From Gammaproteobacteria bacterium (lineage in GTDB: Bacteria > Pseudomonadota > Gammaproteobacteria > Arenicellales > JAOTWM01), in assembly GCA_029862885.1 (NCBI GenBank), contig JAOTWM010000005.1, positions 1 through 34,609 of the forward strand: DNA of 34,609 nucleotides, given 5' to 3'. The notes beneath the pieces are model-generated. The model was not told where the DNA came from. It did no database searches and saw only the letters and a list, made by a program, of their open reading frames with translations. The position numbers and the translations under genes are program-made. Positions 19,287 to 28,608 of this stretch are shown piece by piece (within the stretch, counting starts at the first letter, position 1; every line of letters begins with the position of its first letter).

Positions 19287-20308
19287 GACCGCGCCTTGTG
19301 CATGAGTTCGTTCATGTCCGTAATAAATCCCAGCAGTCCGCGGCGTGCGAATAGTACCACCAGTACCAAAACCAGCCCGACCCCGAACTCCCAAAACTCG
19401 GGGCTCAATTTGGTGAGTTCATCCTCTACGACCATGTACACTACGGCACCGACGAATGCGCCGTATAGCCTGCCAGTGCCCCCTAATATCAGTATGACCA
19501 GTATCGTGCCCGAGCGGGCGAAGCCCAACACATCGAGCGTGACGAAGGCGTTCGACTGTGCGAACAAGCCTCCCGCTATGCCTGCCAGCCCTGCGGATAT
19601 GGTATAGATCGTCACCAGTCGTCGGTACACCGGCGTGCCGATAGCGTGCATTCTTTGTACGTTGTCGCGGATACCGATCAAAGAACGTCCAAATGGCGAG
19701 AACACGACGCGGCGGGCCGCCAAGAAAACGATAACCAACACCGTGAGCGTATACCAATAGTAATTGTGGCCCCACAAGTCGTTATCAAACTTACCCAATA
19801 GCGGGCTGATGTGTATCCCTAACAAGCCGTCGAATCCACCGGTGATATCTTCGAACGTATTGGCAAGCTCGTACAAGAGAATTGCGGTCGCCAGCGTCAG
19901 CATAATTAGCGCGAGGCCGCGGTAGCGAAGTAGGACGAGGCCCGATATCCAGCCCATTACGGCCGCCGCCGTGCCGGCTAGCACGAGTCCCGAGATGGGT
20001 TCGTTCCAGCCGAGGTGCGCCGATAACATTCCTGCAGCATAGGCACCAGTGCCGAAATACGCGGCGTGGCCCAATGTGACGATGCCGGCATAGCCGAGTA
20101 TTAGATCCAATGATATCGCGAAAATAATTGTGATCAGTATTTGCGTGCCGAACGCCAAGTAATCCGGAAACACAAAATACGCACCGACCGCGATTACCCA
20201 TGGTAATGCTTCCGCAAGGTGCCAGCGGTGGCGTCGGCTGGGGTGCTGGTTATTCTGTGTTGGCTGCATTTGCTGCCGACGCGTGTGCGATCCAACCAGA
20301 CTTGGCAT
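19283..20308 (-). CDS. livM: Branched-chain amino acid-type ABC transporter permease LivM
   Basis: LDLILGYAGIVTLGHAAYFGTGAYAAG, GIRDNVQRMHAIG, multi-TM; start likely at MPSLVG. Confidence 0.94.
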   Translation of the reverse strand: MPSLVGSHTRRQQMQPTQNNQHPSRRHRWHLAEALPWVIAVGAYFVFPDYLAFGTQILITIIFAISLDLILGYAGIVTLGHAAYFGTGAYAAGMLSAHLGWNEPISGLVLAGTAAAVMGWISGLVLLRYRGLALIMLTLATAILLYELANTFEDITGGFDGLLGIHISPLLGKFDNDLWGHNYYWYTLTVLVIVFLAARRVVFSPFGRSLIGIRDNVQRMHAIGTPVYRRLVTIYTISAGLAGIAGGLFAQSNAFVTLDVLGFARSGTILVILILGGTGRLYGAFVGAVVYMVVEDELTKLSPEFWEFGVGLVLVLVVLFARRGLLGFITDMNELMHKARS

Positions 20309-20309
20309 A

Positions 20310-21185
20310 CTAGTCAGTCCGACCGAATAGTCCCGACGGGCGCCACAGTAGAATCGCGATGGCGACGGCGTAAATAAAAAACGCGCCGCCCTCCGGCCAT
20401 AGGTACTTGCCGGCGTTGTCGATGATTCCGAGTGCCAGTGCGGCAACGAATGTACCGCGAATCGTGCCGAGACCACCCACTGCGACGACAATCAGAAACA
20501 GTACAAGGTACTGAATTGCAAAATTCGGAGTTAAGCCGAGGATATCGATCGCCAGGCCACCACCGATTGCGGCAATTCCGCTACCCAACGCAAATGTTAA
20601 TTTGAAGAGGCGGTTCACATTGATGCCGACCGCTTCGGCCATTGGCCGATTATCGACAGCGGCACGGATTCGGGCCCCTATCAACGTGCGTTCGAGGCTT
20701 ATCCATAACCCGAGAGCCATCGCTATGCCAACGGCAATCATAAAAACACGATAGGTAGGAAAGCTCCGGACGCCAAGATCAATTTGCCCGTGCAAATAAT
20801 CGGGTATCTGCACAGATATCGGATCCGGTCCGAAGAAATATGTGAATGCGCCGCTGGCCATAAACACCAATCCGATGCTGAGTAGCAGTTGATCAAGCTC
20901 GCCGGCTTTATAGAGTGGTGCGTAGAGCGTCTGTTCCAGAACGAGACTGGCAACCCCGATCGCGACGCCCGCGCACAGTAACGCGGGGAGAAACCCAATG
21001 CCCAACTGGGACATGATGGCGACGGTAGCGTAGCCACCGGCCATAGCAAACACGCCATGGGCTAGGTTGACAAATCCCATCAAACCCATCGTGACCGAAA
21101 GACCCACTGAGATGATAAATAAAATCATTGCATAGGCGAGTCCGTCAAAGACGATGCTAATTACGACATTAAGAAATTCGGACAT
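20310..21185 (-). CDS. livH: Branched-chain amino acid-type ABC transporter permease LivH
   Basis: GLSVTMGLMGFVNLAHGVFAMAGGY, IRAAVDNRPMAEAVGINVNR, VVAVGGLGTIRGTFVAALALGII. Confidence 0.95.
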   Translation of the reverse strand: MSEFLNVVISIVFDGLAYAMILFIISVGLSVTMGLMGFVNLAHGVFAMAGGYATVAIMSQLGIGFLPALLCAGVAIGVASLVLEQTLYAPLYKAGELDQLLLSIGLVFMASGAFTYFFGPDPISVQIPDYLHGQIDLGVRSFPTYRVFMIAVGIAMALGLWISLERTLIGARIRAAVDNRPMAEAVGINVNRLFKLTFALGSGIAAIGGGLAIDILGLTPNFAIQYLVLFLIVVAVGGLGTIRGTFVAALALGIIDNAGKYLWPEGGAFFIYAVAIAILLWRPSGLFGRTD

Positions 21186-21418
21186 GTTTCGAGCTAAACC
21201 ACTCCTTCGTGCGAGTGGTCGGCGCCGTCAGTGCAGAAAAGCGGCCGGATCGACCAAGCTAGTCCGCATATTGCATGCGAGTTCAGCCAAAAACCGGACA
21301 GTGTTTGTGAGAGTCAAAGTGTTCCTTTCAAGTGTTGCTTTGTTATTTGCCTAATCAATAACTGAAGTGATCTTCCGAACGGTCTCGTGCCATATGCGGG
21401 TTAAGATGGAACCGCAAA

Positions 21419-22624
21419 TTAGTTAGCACATTTACCGAGACTGAGGGCTTTACACGGGTCTTTGACCTGGGGAATAGTTCCTACGACCTGAATTGCAAGA
21501 CGGTCTCCCGATTTCACAACTTTATGTATATGCACATCCTGAACAATATCGCGCGTATCGGGGTCGATCAGGATGGGCCCGCGCGGGCTGTTGAATTTCC
21601 AGCCGCGCAGCGCCTGTATCGCACCATCCGCATCGATCTTGCCATTCTGTGATCGAATGACATGAAATATGGCGGCCATCCCATCCCAACCCGCTACCCC
21701 CATAAAGTCTGGTGTTGTGTCGGCTCCGTATTCGGCCTTCCAGGCTTGTACGAATGCCTTGTTTTCCGGGGTCTCGTAGTCCGCGGAGTAATGGTGCATT
21801 GTGACTAGTCCGACGGCGTCTTCACCCATCGATTGCAACTTCGTATCTTGGGTAATATCACCTGGGCCAATCAAGCGAATTCCAGCTTGCTTCATACCGA
21901 GATCCGCAAATGTTTTTACTACAGCGGTTGAATGGTTACCGCCCGGGACAAACACATAGAAACAGTCCGGTTTGGCGTCTTTGACCCGTTGGAAAAAAGG
22001 CGTAAAGTCCGGAACTTCGCGCGGACTCCCCATCGGAATTGAGTCTACGAGTTCGCCGCCGGCGCGCTCGAACCCATGCTTAAATGCCGCGACACTGTCT
22101 TTACCAGGCGGGTAGTCCGTATATCCGCTCGCGGCGGATTTACAGTCCAACGAATCGTAGGCATAGCCGCCCATAGGGTGACCAAATTGCCACATCGTAA
22201 ACGATACTCGGACGATGTAGGGCGACAGACTCGGAATCCACGCCGTCCCTGCATTCATGATCACCATCGGCACTTGGCCTCGAGTAACCAACGGCGCACT
22301 GGCCATCGCATTCGGTGAAAATACGAAACCGGTTAGGAGATCGACCTGGTCCCGGGTAATGAGTTCTTGGACAGCGGTTTTGGCGATATCGCCACCGGGT
22401 CGTTTTGAGTCGCGTTTGATAAGTTCAATGTTATGCTCACCGAGTTCTGAGCCATGCTGTTTAATATACAAATTCATGCCGCGATCAATCTGTTGGCCGA
22501 GCTGCGCGGCACCGCCGGTGTATGTCAGCACGACACCTACCCTAACGGTTGCCGCCAGCGTTTCGGCCGGTAACGAAGACAACGCCAGGAGTGCGCCCGC
22601 GTAGCCGTAGGTTCTGAACTTCAT
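21419..22624 (-). CDS. ABC transporter periplasmic substrate-binding protein (LivK/Peripla_BP_6 type)
   Basis: Signal peptide MKFRTYGYAGALLALSSLPAETLAA, VRVGVVLTYTGGAAQLGQQIDRGMNLYI, upstream of livHMGF. Confidence 0.93.
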   Translation of the reverse strand: MKFRTYGYAGALLALSSLPAETLAATVRVGVVLTYTGGAAQLGQQIDRGMNLYIKQHGSELGEHNIELIKRDSKRPGGDIAKTAVQELITRDQVDLLTGFVFSPNAMASAPLVTRGQVPMVIMNAGTAWIPSLSPYIVRVSFTMWQFGHPMGGYAYDSLDCKSAASGYTDYPPGKDSVAAFKHGFERAGGELVDSIPMGSPREVPDFTPFFQRVKDAKPDCFYVFVPGGNHSTAVVKTFADLGMKQAGIRLIGPGDITQDTKLQSMGEDAVGLVTMHHYSADYETPENKAFVQAWKAEYGADTTPDFMGVAGWDGMAAIFHVIRSQNGKIDADGAIQALRGWKFNSPRGPILIDPDTRDIVQDVHIHKVVKSGDRLAIQVVGTIPQVKDPCKALSLGKCAN

Positions 22625-22915
22625 GGAGGTCCTCCGTTCTATCAAATATGCGTACCGGAGTTTTTGGTCCTGTCCGACGACGCACGCGCCCGGAACGCCT
22701 TGACTATCCTGGAACGTGCTCCGGCGGCTCATACTAAACGATGAATGCGCCTCATTAAAAGTCTGGGGACCCAGTCCAGGCATGGATTTGATACACAGCG
22801 AGTGCGCCGTAGTTCATATCAATTGACCATTAAACTCGTATCAGCCTATATATAGTCGAATTATGTCGAGTGACTGAGCCACTGACGCCATAGGAAACTC
22901 ACCGGTAGATTGATT

Positions 22916-23947
22916 ATGACGGAAACGGTGGAAACCCTCCCGGCAGCCTGGTATACCGACCCGCATGTATATGCCCGCGAGCAGCAGCTCATATTCGCCC
23001 GCAATTGGTCGGTCTTCGCGCGCGCGGATCAAGTTGCGAATCCCGGTTGTTTCGTGGCGGGAAGGGTGGCTGGGTGGCCGGTTTTTGTGGTGCGTGACTG
23101 CAACGGTGTGTTGCGTGGGTTCCACAATTTTTGCCGGCATCGCGCGGGCCCTGTCATCAGCGGATCGTTCGGCCACTGCGATCTATTGCGTTGCCCCTAC
23201 CACGGTTGGACCTACGGCCTGGATGGCGCTCTTCAAAAAACCCCCGGTTTTGTGCGTGATGCGGCGGTGAACCCGTATGCTATGAGTCTGCTTCCAGTTG
23301 CGGTGCAAATTTGGAACAGTATCGTCTTTGTGTGTTTGGAAGATCGCGGTACCGATCTTGAGCAATGGCTCGGTGAAATTGTTCCGCTCGCGCAGGCGTA
23401 TCCACAGGTCGACGACATGGTTTTTCATAGCGAAGTCGTGAGTGAAGGTGAAGTGAATTGGAAATCCTATAGTGATAATTCCGCCGAGGGATACCACCTA
23501 GGTTCAGTTCACCCAGCGCTGACGCGAGCGTTGCTGCCGGAGCGTACCAAGATCAGTACATACGAAAACGGCCGGTTTATTGCCTTTAACGTGGTTTACA
23601 AAGAAACGGAATATCGCGCAATGAGCAACGGTTTGTGGGTCTACAAGTTTCCAGGGTTGTTACTGCATTTTTCTGATTATGGTTTCAACTTGGAGCGCGT
23701 CACGCCTCTGGGCGCAGAGCGCACACGCATGCAACGCTGGTTTTGGTTCCCCGCTACAGCGACCGGGGCGGAATGTGATGACGTAGTGGCGGCGTCCAAT
23801 CAAGTAATGGGCGAGGACCTCGCGATATGCACTCGTGTGCAGGAGAATCTCGCAGCCGGGACATACCAAACCGGACAAATGTCTCCAAGCCGTGAAGGGG
23901 GCACGATTTTCTTCCAGCATTGCGTGCGCGAAGCGCTGGAATCCTAG
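22916..23947 (+). CDS. Rieske-type aromatic ring-hydroxylating oxygenase, alpha subunit
   Basis: Rieske motif CRHRAGPVISGSFGHCDLLRCPYHGW; mononuclear iron motif DNSAEGYHLGSVHP. Confidence 0.95.
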   Translation: MTETVETLPAAWYTDPHVYAREQQLIFARNWSVFARADQVANPGCFVAGRVAGWPVFVVRDCNGVLRGFHNFCRHRAGPVISGSFGHCDLLRCPYHGWTYGLDGALQKTPGFVRDAAVNPYAMSLLPVAVQIWNSIVFVCLEDRGTDLEQWLGEIVPLAQAYPQVDDMVFHSEVVSEGEVNWKSYSDNSAEGYHLGSVHPALTRALLPERTKISTYENGRFIAFNVVYKETEYRAMSNGLWVYKFPGLLLHFSDYGFNLERVTPLGAERTRMQRWFWFPATATGAECDDVVAASNQVMGEDLAICTRVQENLAAGTYQTGQMSPSREGGTIFFQHCVREALES

Positions 23948-24915
23948 TCCGTTAGGTGCTGCAGCTCGTGACGAAGATACTGCGCAATGGCCAACATACC
24001 GCCACCATGCGACTTATCCAGTCCCGCGCGCGATTCGGCGTCGCTGTTGAAATTAGTATTAACGTTGATGTCGTAGGTGTAAGTAGTGCCGTCACGGTCG
24101 AGAATGAGTTCGATGCCGGCGATATCAATGTTGTACTTGGCTAACACTTGAAGATACGCATCGTCATCGGGCGGACGAAAATCGGTGAGGATTTCGAATT
24201 GCTCGCGAACGGCGGGTCTAACCAGTCGACCAGCTTCGTCGATGGCGCAGGCATCTGCCGGACACAATTCAAAACCGGTGGAGGTGTCGACGCGAACCGA
24301 ATACAGCAGTTTCCCACCGATATACTCGTTACGCACGATATAGCCGTCGGCGGATTCTATGTATTGTTGTATAAGCACCGCCCCATCGGGTCCGGCGTCG
24401 TAATCGCCACTTTTACTGATGTGTTGTAATGCTCGTGCGGAATCGATTTTTTGAACGCCCAGTCCTTTGCCGCCCCGATTAGGTTTCAGCACAACCGGAA
24501 ACGTCATATCGTCTGCGGCCGCAGCGACGGCCTCGCGGCCCACCGCAACCCGAGTCAACGGCACACGCACACCGGCGGCCATCAGAGCGCCGTATTGACG
24601 CGCTTTGCTGAGTTCAAGATCGAGGCCGCGCAGACCATTTATGACCCGCCGATTATGGCTTTCCAGCCATGCCAGTAGCGCTGCCGCATAGCTAGCCGCA
24701 TCGTCGTGGCCTCGGTTGTGCGCCGAGGCGCTCATACGGCTGTAAAACACGCCGCGCGGCGGGGTGGCACCGAAGTCCACGCAACCGGCGGAAACGTCCC
24801 AGAATTCAAATGGTACGGCGACGCTCTGCAGGGCCACGCGTAGCGGTCCGATCCACTGGGGATTTTCATGAAGAATATAGATCTTACTCAATTTTAACGA
24901 TTTCCTGCGACGCAT
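23944..24915 (-). CDS. ATP-grasp domain protein (RimK/LysX-like ligase superfamily)
   Basis: FPVVLKPNRGGKGLGVQKI, VLIQQYIESADGYIVRNEYIGGKLLYSVRV, YTYDINVNTNFNSDAE metal-binding segment. Confidence 0.85.
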   Translation of the reverse strand: MRRRKSLKLSKIYILHENPQWIGPLRVALQSVAVPFEFWDVSAGCVDFGATPPRGVFYSRMSASAHNRGHDDAASYAAALLAWLESHNRRVINGLRGLDLELSKARQYGALMAAGVRVPLTRVAVGREAVAAAADDMTFPVVLKPNRGGKGLGVQKIDSARALQHISKSGDYDAGPDGAVLIQQYIESADGYIVRNEYIGGKLLYSVRVDTSTGFELCPADACAIDEAGRLVRPAVREQFEILTDFRPPDDDAYLQVLAKYNIDIAGIELILDRDGTTYTYDINVNTNFNSDAESRAGLDKSHGGGMLAIAQYLRHELQHLTD

Positions 24916-24980
24916 CCCACGATTATGGCTTTAATTGTACCTTCGCATCGCCCGGAGTTGGAACGGGGCGATATCACTTA

Positions 24981-25010
24981 TTGATGAAGAGCCAACCACG
25001 ACGCTATTAT
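24981..25010 (+). promoter_or_regulatory. Candidate sigma70-like promoter for the lysW operon
   Basis: TTGATG (24981-24986), 18-bp spacer, TATTAT (25005-25010), ~33 nt before the lysW ATG. Confidence 0.45.
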
Positions 25011-25042
25011 GCCGTCTTTATAAGCGCGTGGAGGTTGAAGCG

Positions 25043-25207
25043 ATGGCAGAGTGTCCGGTATGTGGTACGGAGGTGCCTCTTGGCGCAGGCACGGTGCGCG
25101 GTGAATTAATCGAGTGCGGTGACTGTGGGAGCGAATTGGAAGTGTTGACGACCGACCCGATGACTCTTGGTGAGGCGCCGGAAGCTGAGGAGGATTGGGG
25201 CGAATGA
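25043..25207 (+). CDS. lysW: LysW-type amino-group carrier protein (AmCP), 54 aa
   Basis: [54 protein letters not shown]: zinc-ribbon CxxC x2, acidic tail and invariant C-terminal EDWGE. Confidence 0.97.
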   Translation: MAECPVCGTEVPLGAGTVRGELIECGDCGSELEVLTTDPMTLGEAPEAEEDWGE

Positions 25208-26043
25208 GAGTGGGTTTTCTGCACTCACTCATTCGCAAAGAAGAGAAGCTCCTGATCGACGCATTCGAAACGATAAATGATGTCGAGTTGGTATTGTTGG
25301 ACGATCGCCAATTGGTGTTTGATCTGCATAGTCGGATCGACGTCGACGTCGTGTTGGAACGCTGTATTAATCACTCGCGCGCGGTACACGGGCTGCGGTT
25401 TCTGGAAAGTGTCGGCATTCGGTGCGTAAATAATTCCGAGGTCGCTCGAATTTGCGGCGATAAGTTGCTGACTGCGGTCGCACTGAAAGAACATGGAATA
25501 CCTCAACCCGATGTTCGGATTGCATTTACGGAAAAGTCTGCGCTACGCGCGATTGAAGAGATCGGCTACCCAGTGGTGCTAAAGCCAGCAGTGGGTTCCT
25601 GGGGTCGATTGTTGTCAAAAGTTAATGACCGCGATGCGGCGGAATCAATTCTTGAGCACAAAGCCATCCTCGGCAGTTACCACCATTCGATTTTTTTTAT
25701 TCAGAAATATATGGAAAAGCGTGGCAGGGACATTCGCAGTTTCGTAGTCGGAGACGAATGTATCGCGGCGATTTATCGCACGTCCGAGCATTGGATCACC
25801 AATACTGCACGGGGTGCCGTGGCCAGTAATTGCCCGCTCGATACCGAAATCTGCGAGCTATCGCTCGGCGCTGCGCAGGCGGTGGGTGGGGGGGTCCTTG
25901 CGGTCGATCTTCTTGAGGCAGAAGGTCGATTACTCGTCAATGAAGTGAACTATACGATGGAGTTTCGCAACAGCATCGACACTACCGGGGTCAATATTCC
26001 TCAGAAAGTAGCGGACTATGTAGCGGCGGTCGCGTCGCAGTGA
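25204..26043 (+). CDS. lysX: LysX/ArgX-type ATP-grasp ligase attaching an amino acid to LysW
   Basis: [85 protein letters not shown] overlap with lysW. Confidence 0.95.
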   Translation: MRVGFLHSLIRKEEKLLIDAFETINDVELVLLDDRQLVFDLHSRIDVDVVLERCINHSRAVHGLRFLESVGIRCVNNSEVARICGDKLLTAVALKEHGIPQPDVRIAFTEKSALRAIEEIGYPVVLKPAVGSWGRLLSKVNDRDAAESILEHKAILGSYHHSIFFIQKYMEKRGRDIRSFVVGDECIAAIYRTSEHWITNTARGAVASNCPLDTEICELSLGAAQAVGGGVLAVDLLEAEGRLLVNEVNYTMEFRNSIDTTGVNIPQKVADYVAAVASQ

Positions 26044-27065
26044 TCGGCGTTTCGATAGTTGGGGGTTCTGGGTACTCCGGCGGGGAATTGTTACGGTTGC
26101 TGCACCGTCACCCGGCAGCAACCGTGCAGCAAGTAACATCCGAGCGGTTTGCGGGCAAACCGGTGAGCCGTACACACCCGAACCTACGCAAGGTCGTTGA
26201 TCTCAAATATTGCACAATTGGTGATCTTGGCCACTGTGACGTATTATTTTTGTGCCTTCCGCATGGTGAGGCGATGCGTCGCATCGGCGAATTCGCGAAC
26301 TTGGCCGAGAGTATTATCGACTTAAGCGGTGATTTTCGGTTGAGCGATGGTGAGGCCTATAAAAAGTGGTATGGCCGCGAGCATGTGTGTCCAGAATGGT
26401 TGCCGCAATTTGTATACGGCATTCCTGAGATTAGCCGCGACGAACTAATCACGGCCCGCTACGTCGCCGGCGCTGGATGTAATGCGACGGCGGCTATATT
26501 AGGCCTTCGGCCTTTGTACCGCAGTGGCCTCGTCGAACAAGTTGTGATCGAGGTCAAAGCCGGCTCCAGCGAGGCTGGGAATGCCGCAAGCGACGCTAGC
26601 CATCATCCGGAACGCAGCGGTGCGGTGCGATCCTATAAACCGTCTGGGCATCGCCACATAGCCGAAATCAAACAGGCGCTTGCAGCAGATCGCGTGTATT
26701 TCTCCGCCACGTCCATTGAGATGGTGCGTGGTATCTTGGCGACCTGCCATGTTTTTATGGGCAAGGATTTGTCCGAAAAAGAAATATGGGGGTGGTACCG
26801 GGACTGTTATAAACACGAGCCATTCATCCGTATTGTCAAAGATCGGTCTGGGATACATCGCTATCCAGAGCCGAAATTGTTGAGCGGCAGTAATTACTGC
26901 GATATCGGTTTCGAACGCGATACCGATAGTAATCGGGTCATCGTAATTAGTGCGATCGATAACTTGATGAAAGGTGCTGCGGGTCAGGCAATTCAGGCAT
27001 TCAATATAATGCATAAAATTACAGAAACCGCCGGGCTCGAGTTTCCCGGGTTGCACCCGATTTAG
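26040..27065 (+). CDS. lysY: LysY/ArgC-type [LysW]-aminoadipyl/glutamyl phosphate reductase
   Basis: [69 protein letters not shown] overlap with lysX. Confidence 0.94.
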   Translation: MIGVSIVGGSGYSGGELLRLLHRHPAATVQQVTSERFAGKPVSRTHPNLRKVVDLKYCTIGDLGHCDVLFLCLPHGEAMRRIGEFANLAESIIDLSGDFRLSDGEAYKKWYGREHVCPEWLPQFVYGIPEISRDELITARYVAGAGCNATAAILGLRPLYRSGLVEQVVIEVKAGSSEAGNAASDASHHPERSGAVRSYKPSGHRHIAEIKQALAADRVYFSATSIEMVRGILATCHVFMGKDLSEKEIWGWYRDCYKHEPFIRIVKDRSGIHRYPEPKLLSGSNYCDIGFERDTDSNRVIVISAIDNLMKGAAGQAIQAFNIMHKITETAGLEFPGLHPI

Positions 27066-27106
27066 CTCTGTCTCTTTATGAACCATCCGCGCTAGCCACA
27101 CTCCAG

Positions 27107-27745
27107 ATGTGCCGTTTGCTTTGCGTCAGGTCGGCCGGCCCGCCATTTGCATTGTCGGACCACCTTGTTGCGCTCGCCCGCATCGCAGAAACTAGTAAGG
27201 AGTACCAAGGCCACGGCTGGGGATGCGCCTGGATCGAGGCAGGGAAATGGCACACTTATCACAATATTCGCCCTATTTGGGAGGATGATCTGTCACGATT
27301 TGGCGACGCGACGGTATTGCTGGCCCACGCCCGAAGCGCGTTCCGCGACGAAGGAATCTGTGTCGAGAACAACATGCCGTTTTTCGATGGCGAGTACGTG
27401 TTTATTTTTAACGGCGAGCTGCGTGGAGTGCGTATTCGTGAACAGGGGCGAATCGGTGCGGAAAAGATATTCAACTACGTCAAACGTTTCGATCACGGAG
27501 ACATGTTGTTGGGGTTGAATAAAGCCGTCGACGTGATTGCTAAACGGTCGCGCTATGTAAGAGCGTTAAATTTCATCATGTCAAGTTCCGAATCCATCTA
27601 CGTTGCGACTCAGTTCGGCGAAGACCCTGATTACTTTCAGCTTTATCGCTGTAGCGAGCCGGGGTTCGATATCGTGTGCTCACAACAATATACGGCATGT
27701 AGTGCGTGGCGGCCGATCGATAACGGTACTGTGCTGCGCTTATGA
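27107..27745 (+). CDS. Class II glutamine amidotransferase-fold Ntn hydrolase (glutaminase domain only)
   Basis: N-terminal MCRLL (Cys2 nucleophile), VLLAHARSAF, FIFNGELRG oxyanion-type NG motif; no attached synthase domain. Confidence 0.85.
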   Translation: MCRLLCVRSAGPPFALSDHLVALARIAETSKEYQGHGWGCAWIEAGKWHTYHNIRPIWEDDLSRFGDATVLLAHARSAFRDEGICVENNMPFFDGEYVFIFNGELRGVRIREQGRIGAEKIFNYVKRFDHGDMLLGLNKAVDVIAKRSRYVRALNFIMSSSESIYVATQFGEDPDYFQLYRCSEPGFDIVCSQQYTACSAWRPIDNGTVLRL

Positions 27746-27769
27746 AGATTGTCAAGGTAAGGAGAGTTC

Positions 27770-28570
27770 GTGTATCTGATTAAGGTTGGCGGTGGAACCG
27801 CAATCAATTTAGAGGGCATTGCGGCCGACTTAGCCCTGTTGAATCTTCCGTCCATCGTTGTTCTTGGCGCCAATGCTATCCGAGATGAAGTGGCCGAGAA
27901 GTTGTCGGTGGCGACCGAAGTAGTGACGTCGGTGTCCGGATATAGCAGCGTGTTAACGGATCGGTCGATGATGGACGCCATCATGATGACCTATGCGGGA
28001 CTACGCAGTCAGAGATTCGTCGAGTTGTGCCAACGCCAGGGCGTAAACGCACTGAGCTTATCGGGATTGGATGGTGCCGTCGTGAGGGGCCGCCAGAACC
28101 GCGGAATACGAGTGCGCCAAGCGGACAAAGTACTGATAAAGAGAGACTTGTCCGGGAAGCCGACGCAGGTAAACGGGTCGCTACTACAGTCACTGTTGGC
28201 GCAAGGTTATACGATCGTGCTTACCATCCCGGTATTGGGTGAGGACGGGGTGGCTCTGAATTCCGAAAATGACGATATTGTGGCGGCTCTACACGCGACC
28301 TTACGCGCACGACGAATTATCCAACTGATCGAGGCCCCGGGGTTTCTTGATGACCCCAGTGACCCCGAGACGGTAATACCAACGCTCGGTCGGGTCGATC
28401 TTATTGACCGCGAACAGCAGTCCAGTGGCCGCATTAAGCGGAAATTAATGGCATTGCGAAAGTTGTTCGACGGTGATCCGGTCGAAGTCATCCTTGCGGA
28501 TGGCCGGGTTGCGCAGCCACTCCAACAAGCTATGCAGGGCCACGGCACTTACATTAGGGTTGATCGGTAG
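27770..28570 (+). CDS. lysZ: LysZ-type [LysW]-aminoadipate/glutamate kinase (amino acid kinase family)
   Basis: LIKVGGGTAINLEGIAADL, LTDRSMMDAIMMTYAGLRSQRFVELCQRQGVNALSLSGLDGAVVRGRQN, GRIKRKLMALRKL, ILADGRVAQPLQQAMQGHGTYI. Confidence 0.93.
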   Translation: MYLIKVGGGTAINLEGIAADLALLNLPSIVVLGANAIRDEVAEKLSVATEVVTSVSGYSSVLTDRSMMDAIMMTYAGLRSQRFVELCQRQGVNALSLSGLDGAVVRGRQNRGIRVRQADKVLIKRDLSGKPTQVNGSLLQSLLAQGYTIVLTIPVLGEDGVALNSENDDIVAALHATLRARRIIQLIEAPGFLDDPSDPETVIPTLGRVDLIDREQQSSGRIKRKLMALRKLFDGDPVEVILADGRVAQPLQQAMQGHGTYIRVDR

Positions 28571-28608
28571 CAACGTTTTTTGTCAGCAGTATTTAGGGGC
28601 CTGCCAGC

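Noticed and set aside
24935-25042. N-terminal extension of lysW in the ORF track
   Set aside because: The canonical LysW length and zinc-ribbon start at ATG 25043, preceded by GGAGG; the upstream part overlaps the candidate promoter.
25204-26043. Annotation as RimK ribosomal S6 glutamate ligase
   Set aside because: The [15 protein letters not shown] and [10 protein letters not shown] motifs and adjacency to lysW favour LysX/ArgX.
26499-27101. 200-aa antisense ORF opposite lysY
   Set aside because: Shadow of a well-conserved ArgC/LysY gene, no family similarity.
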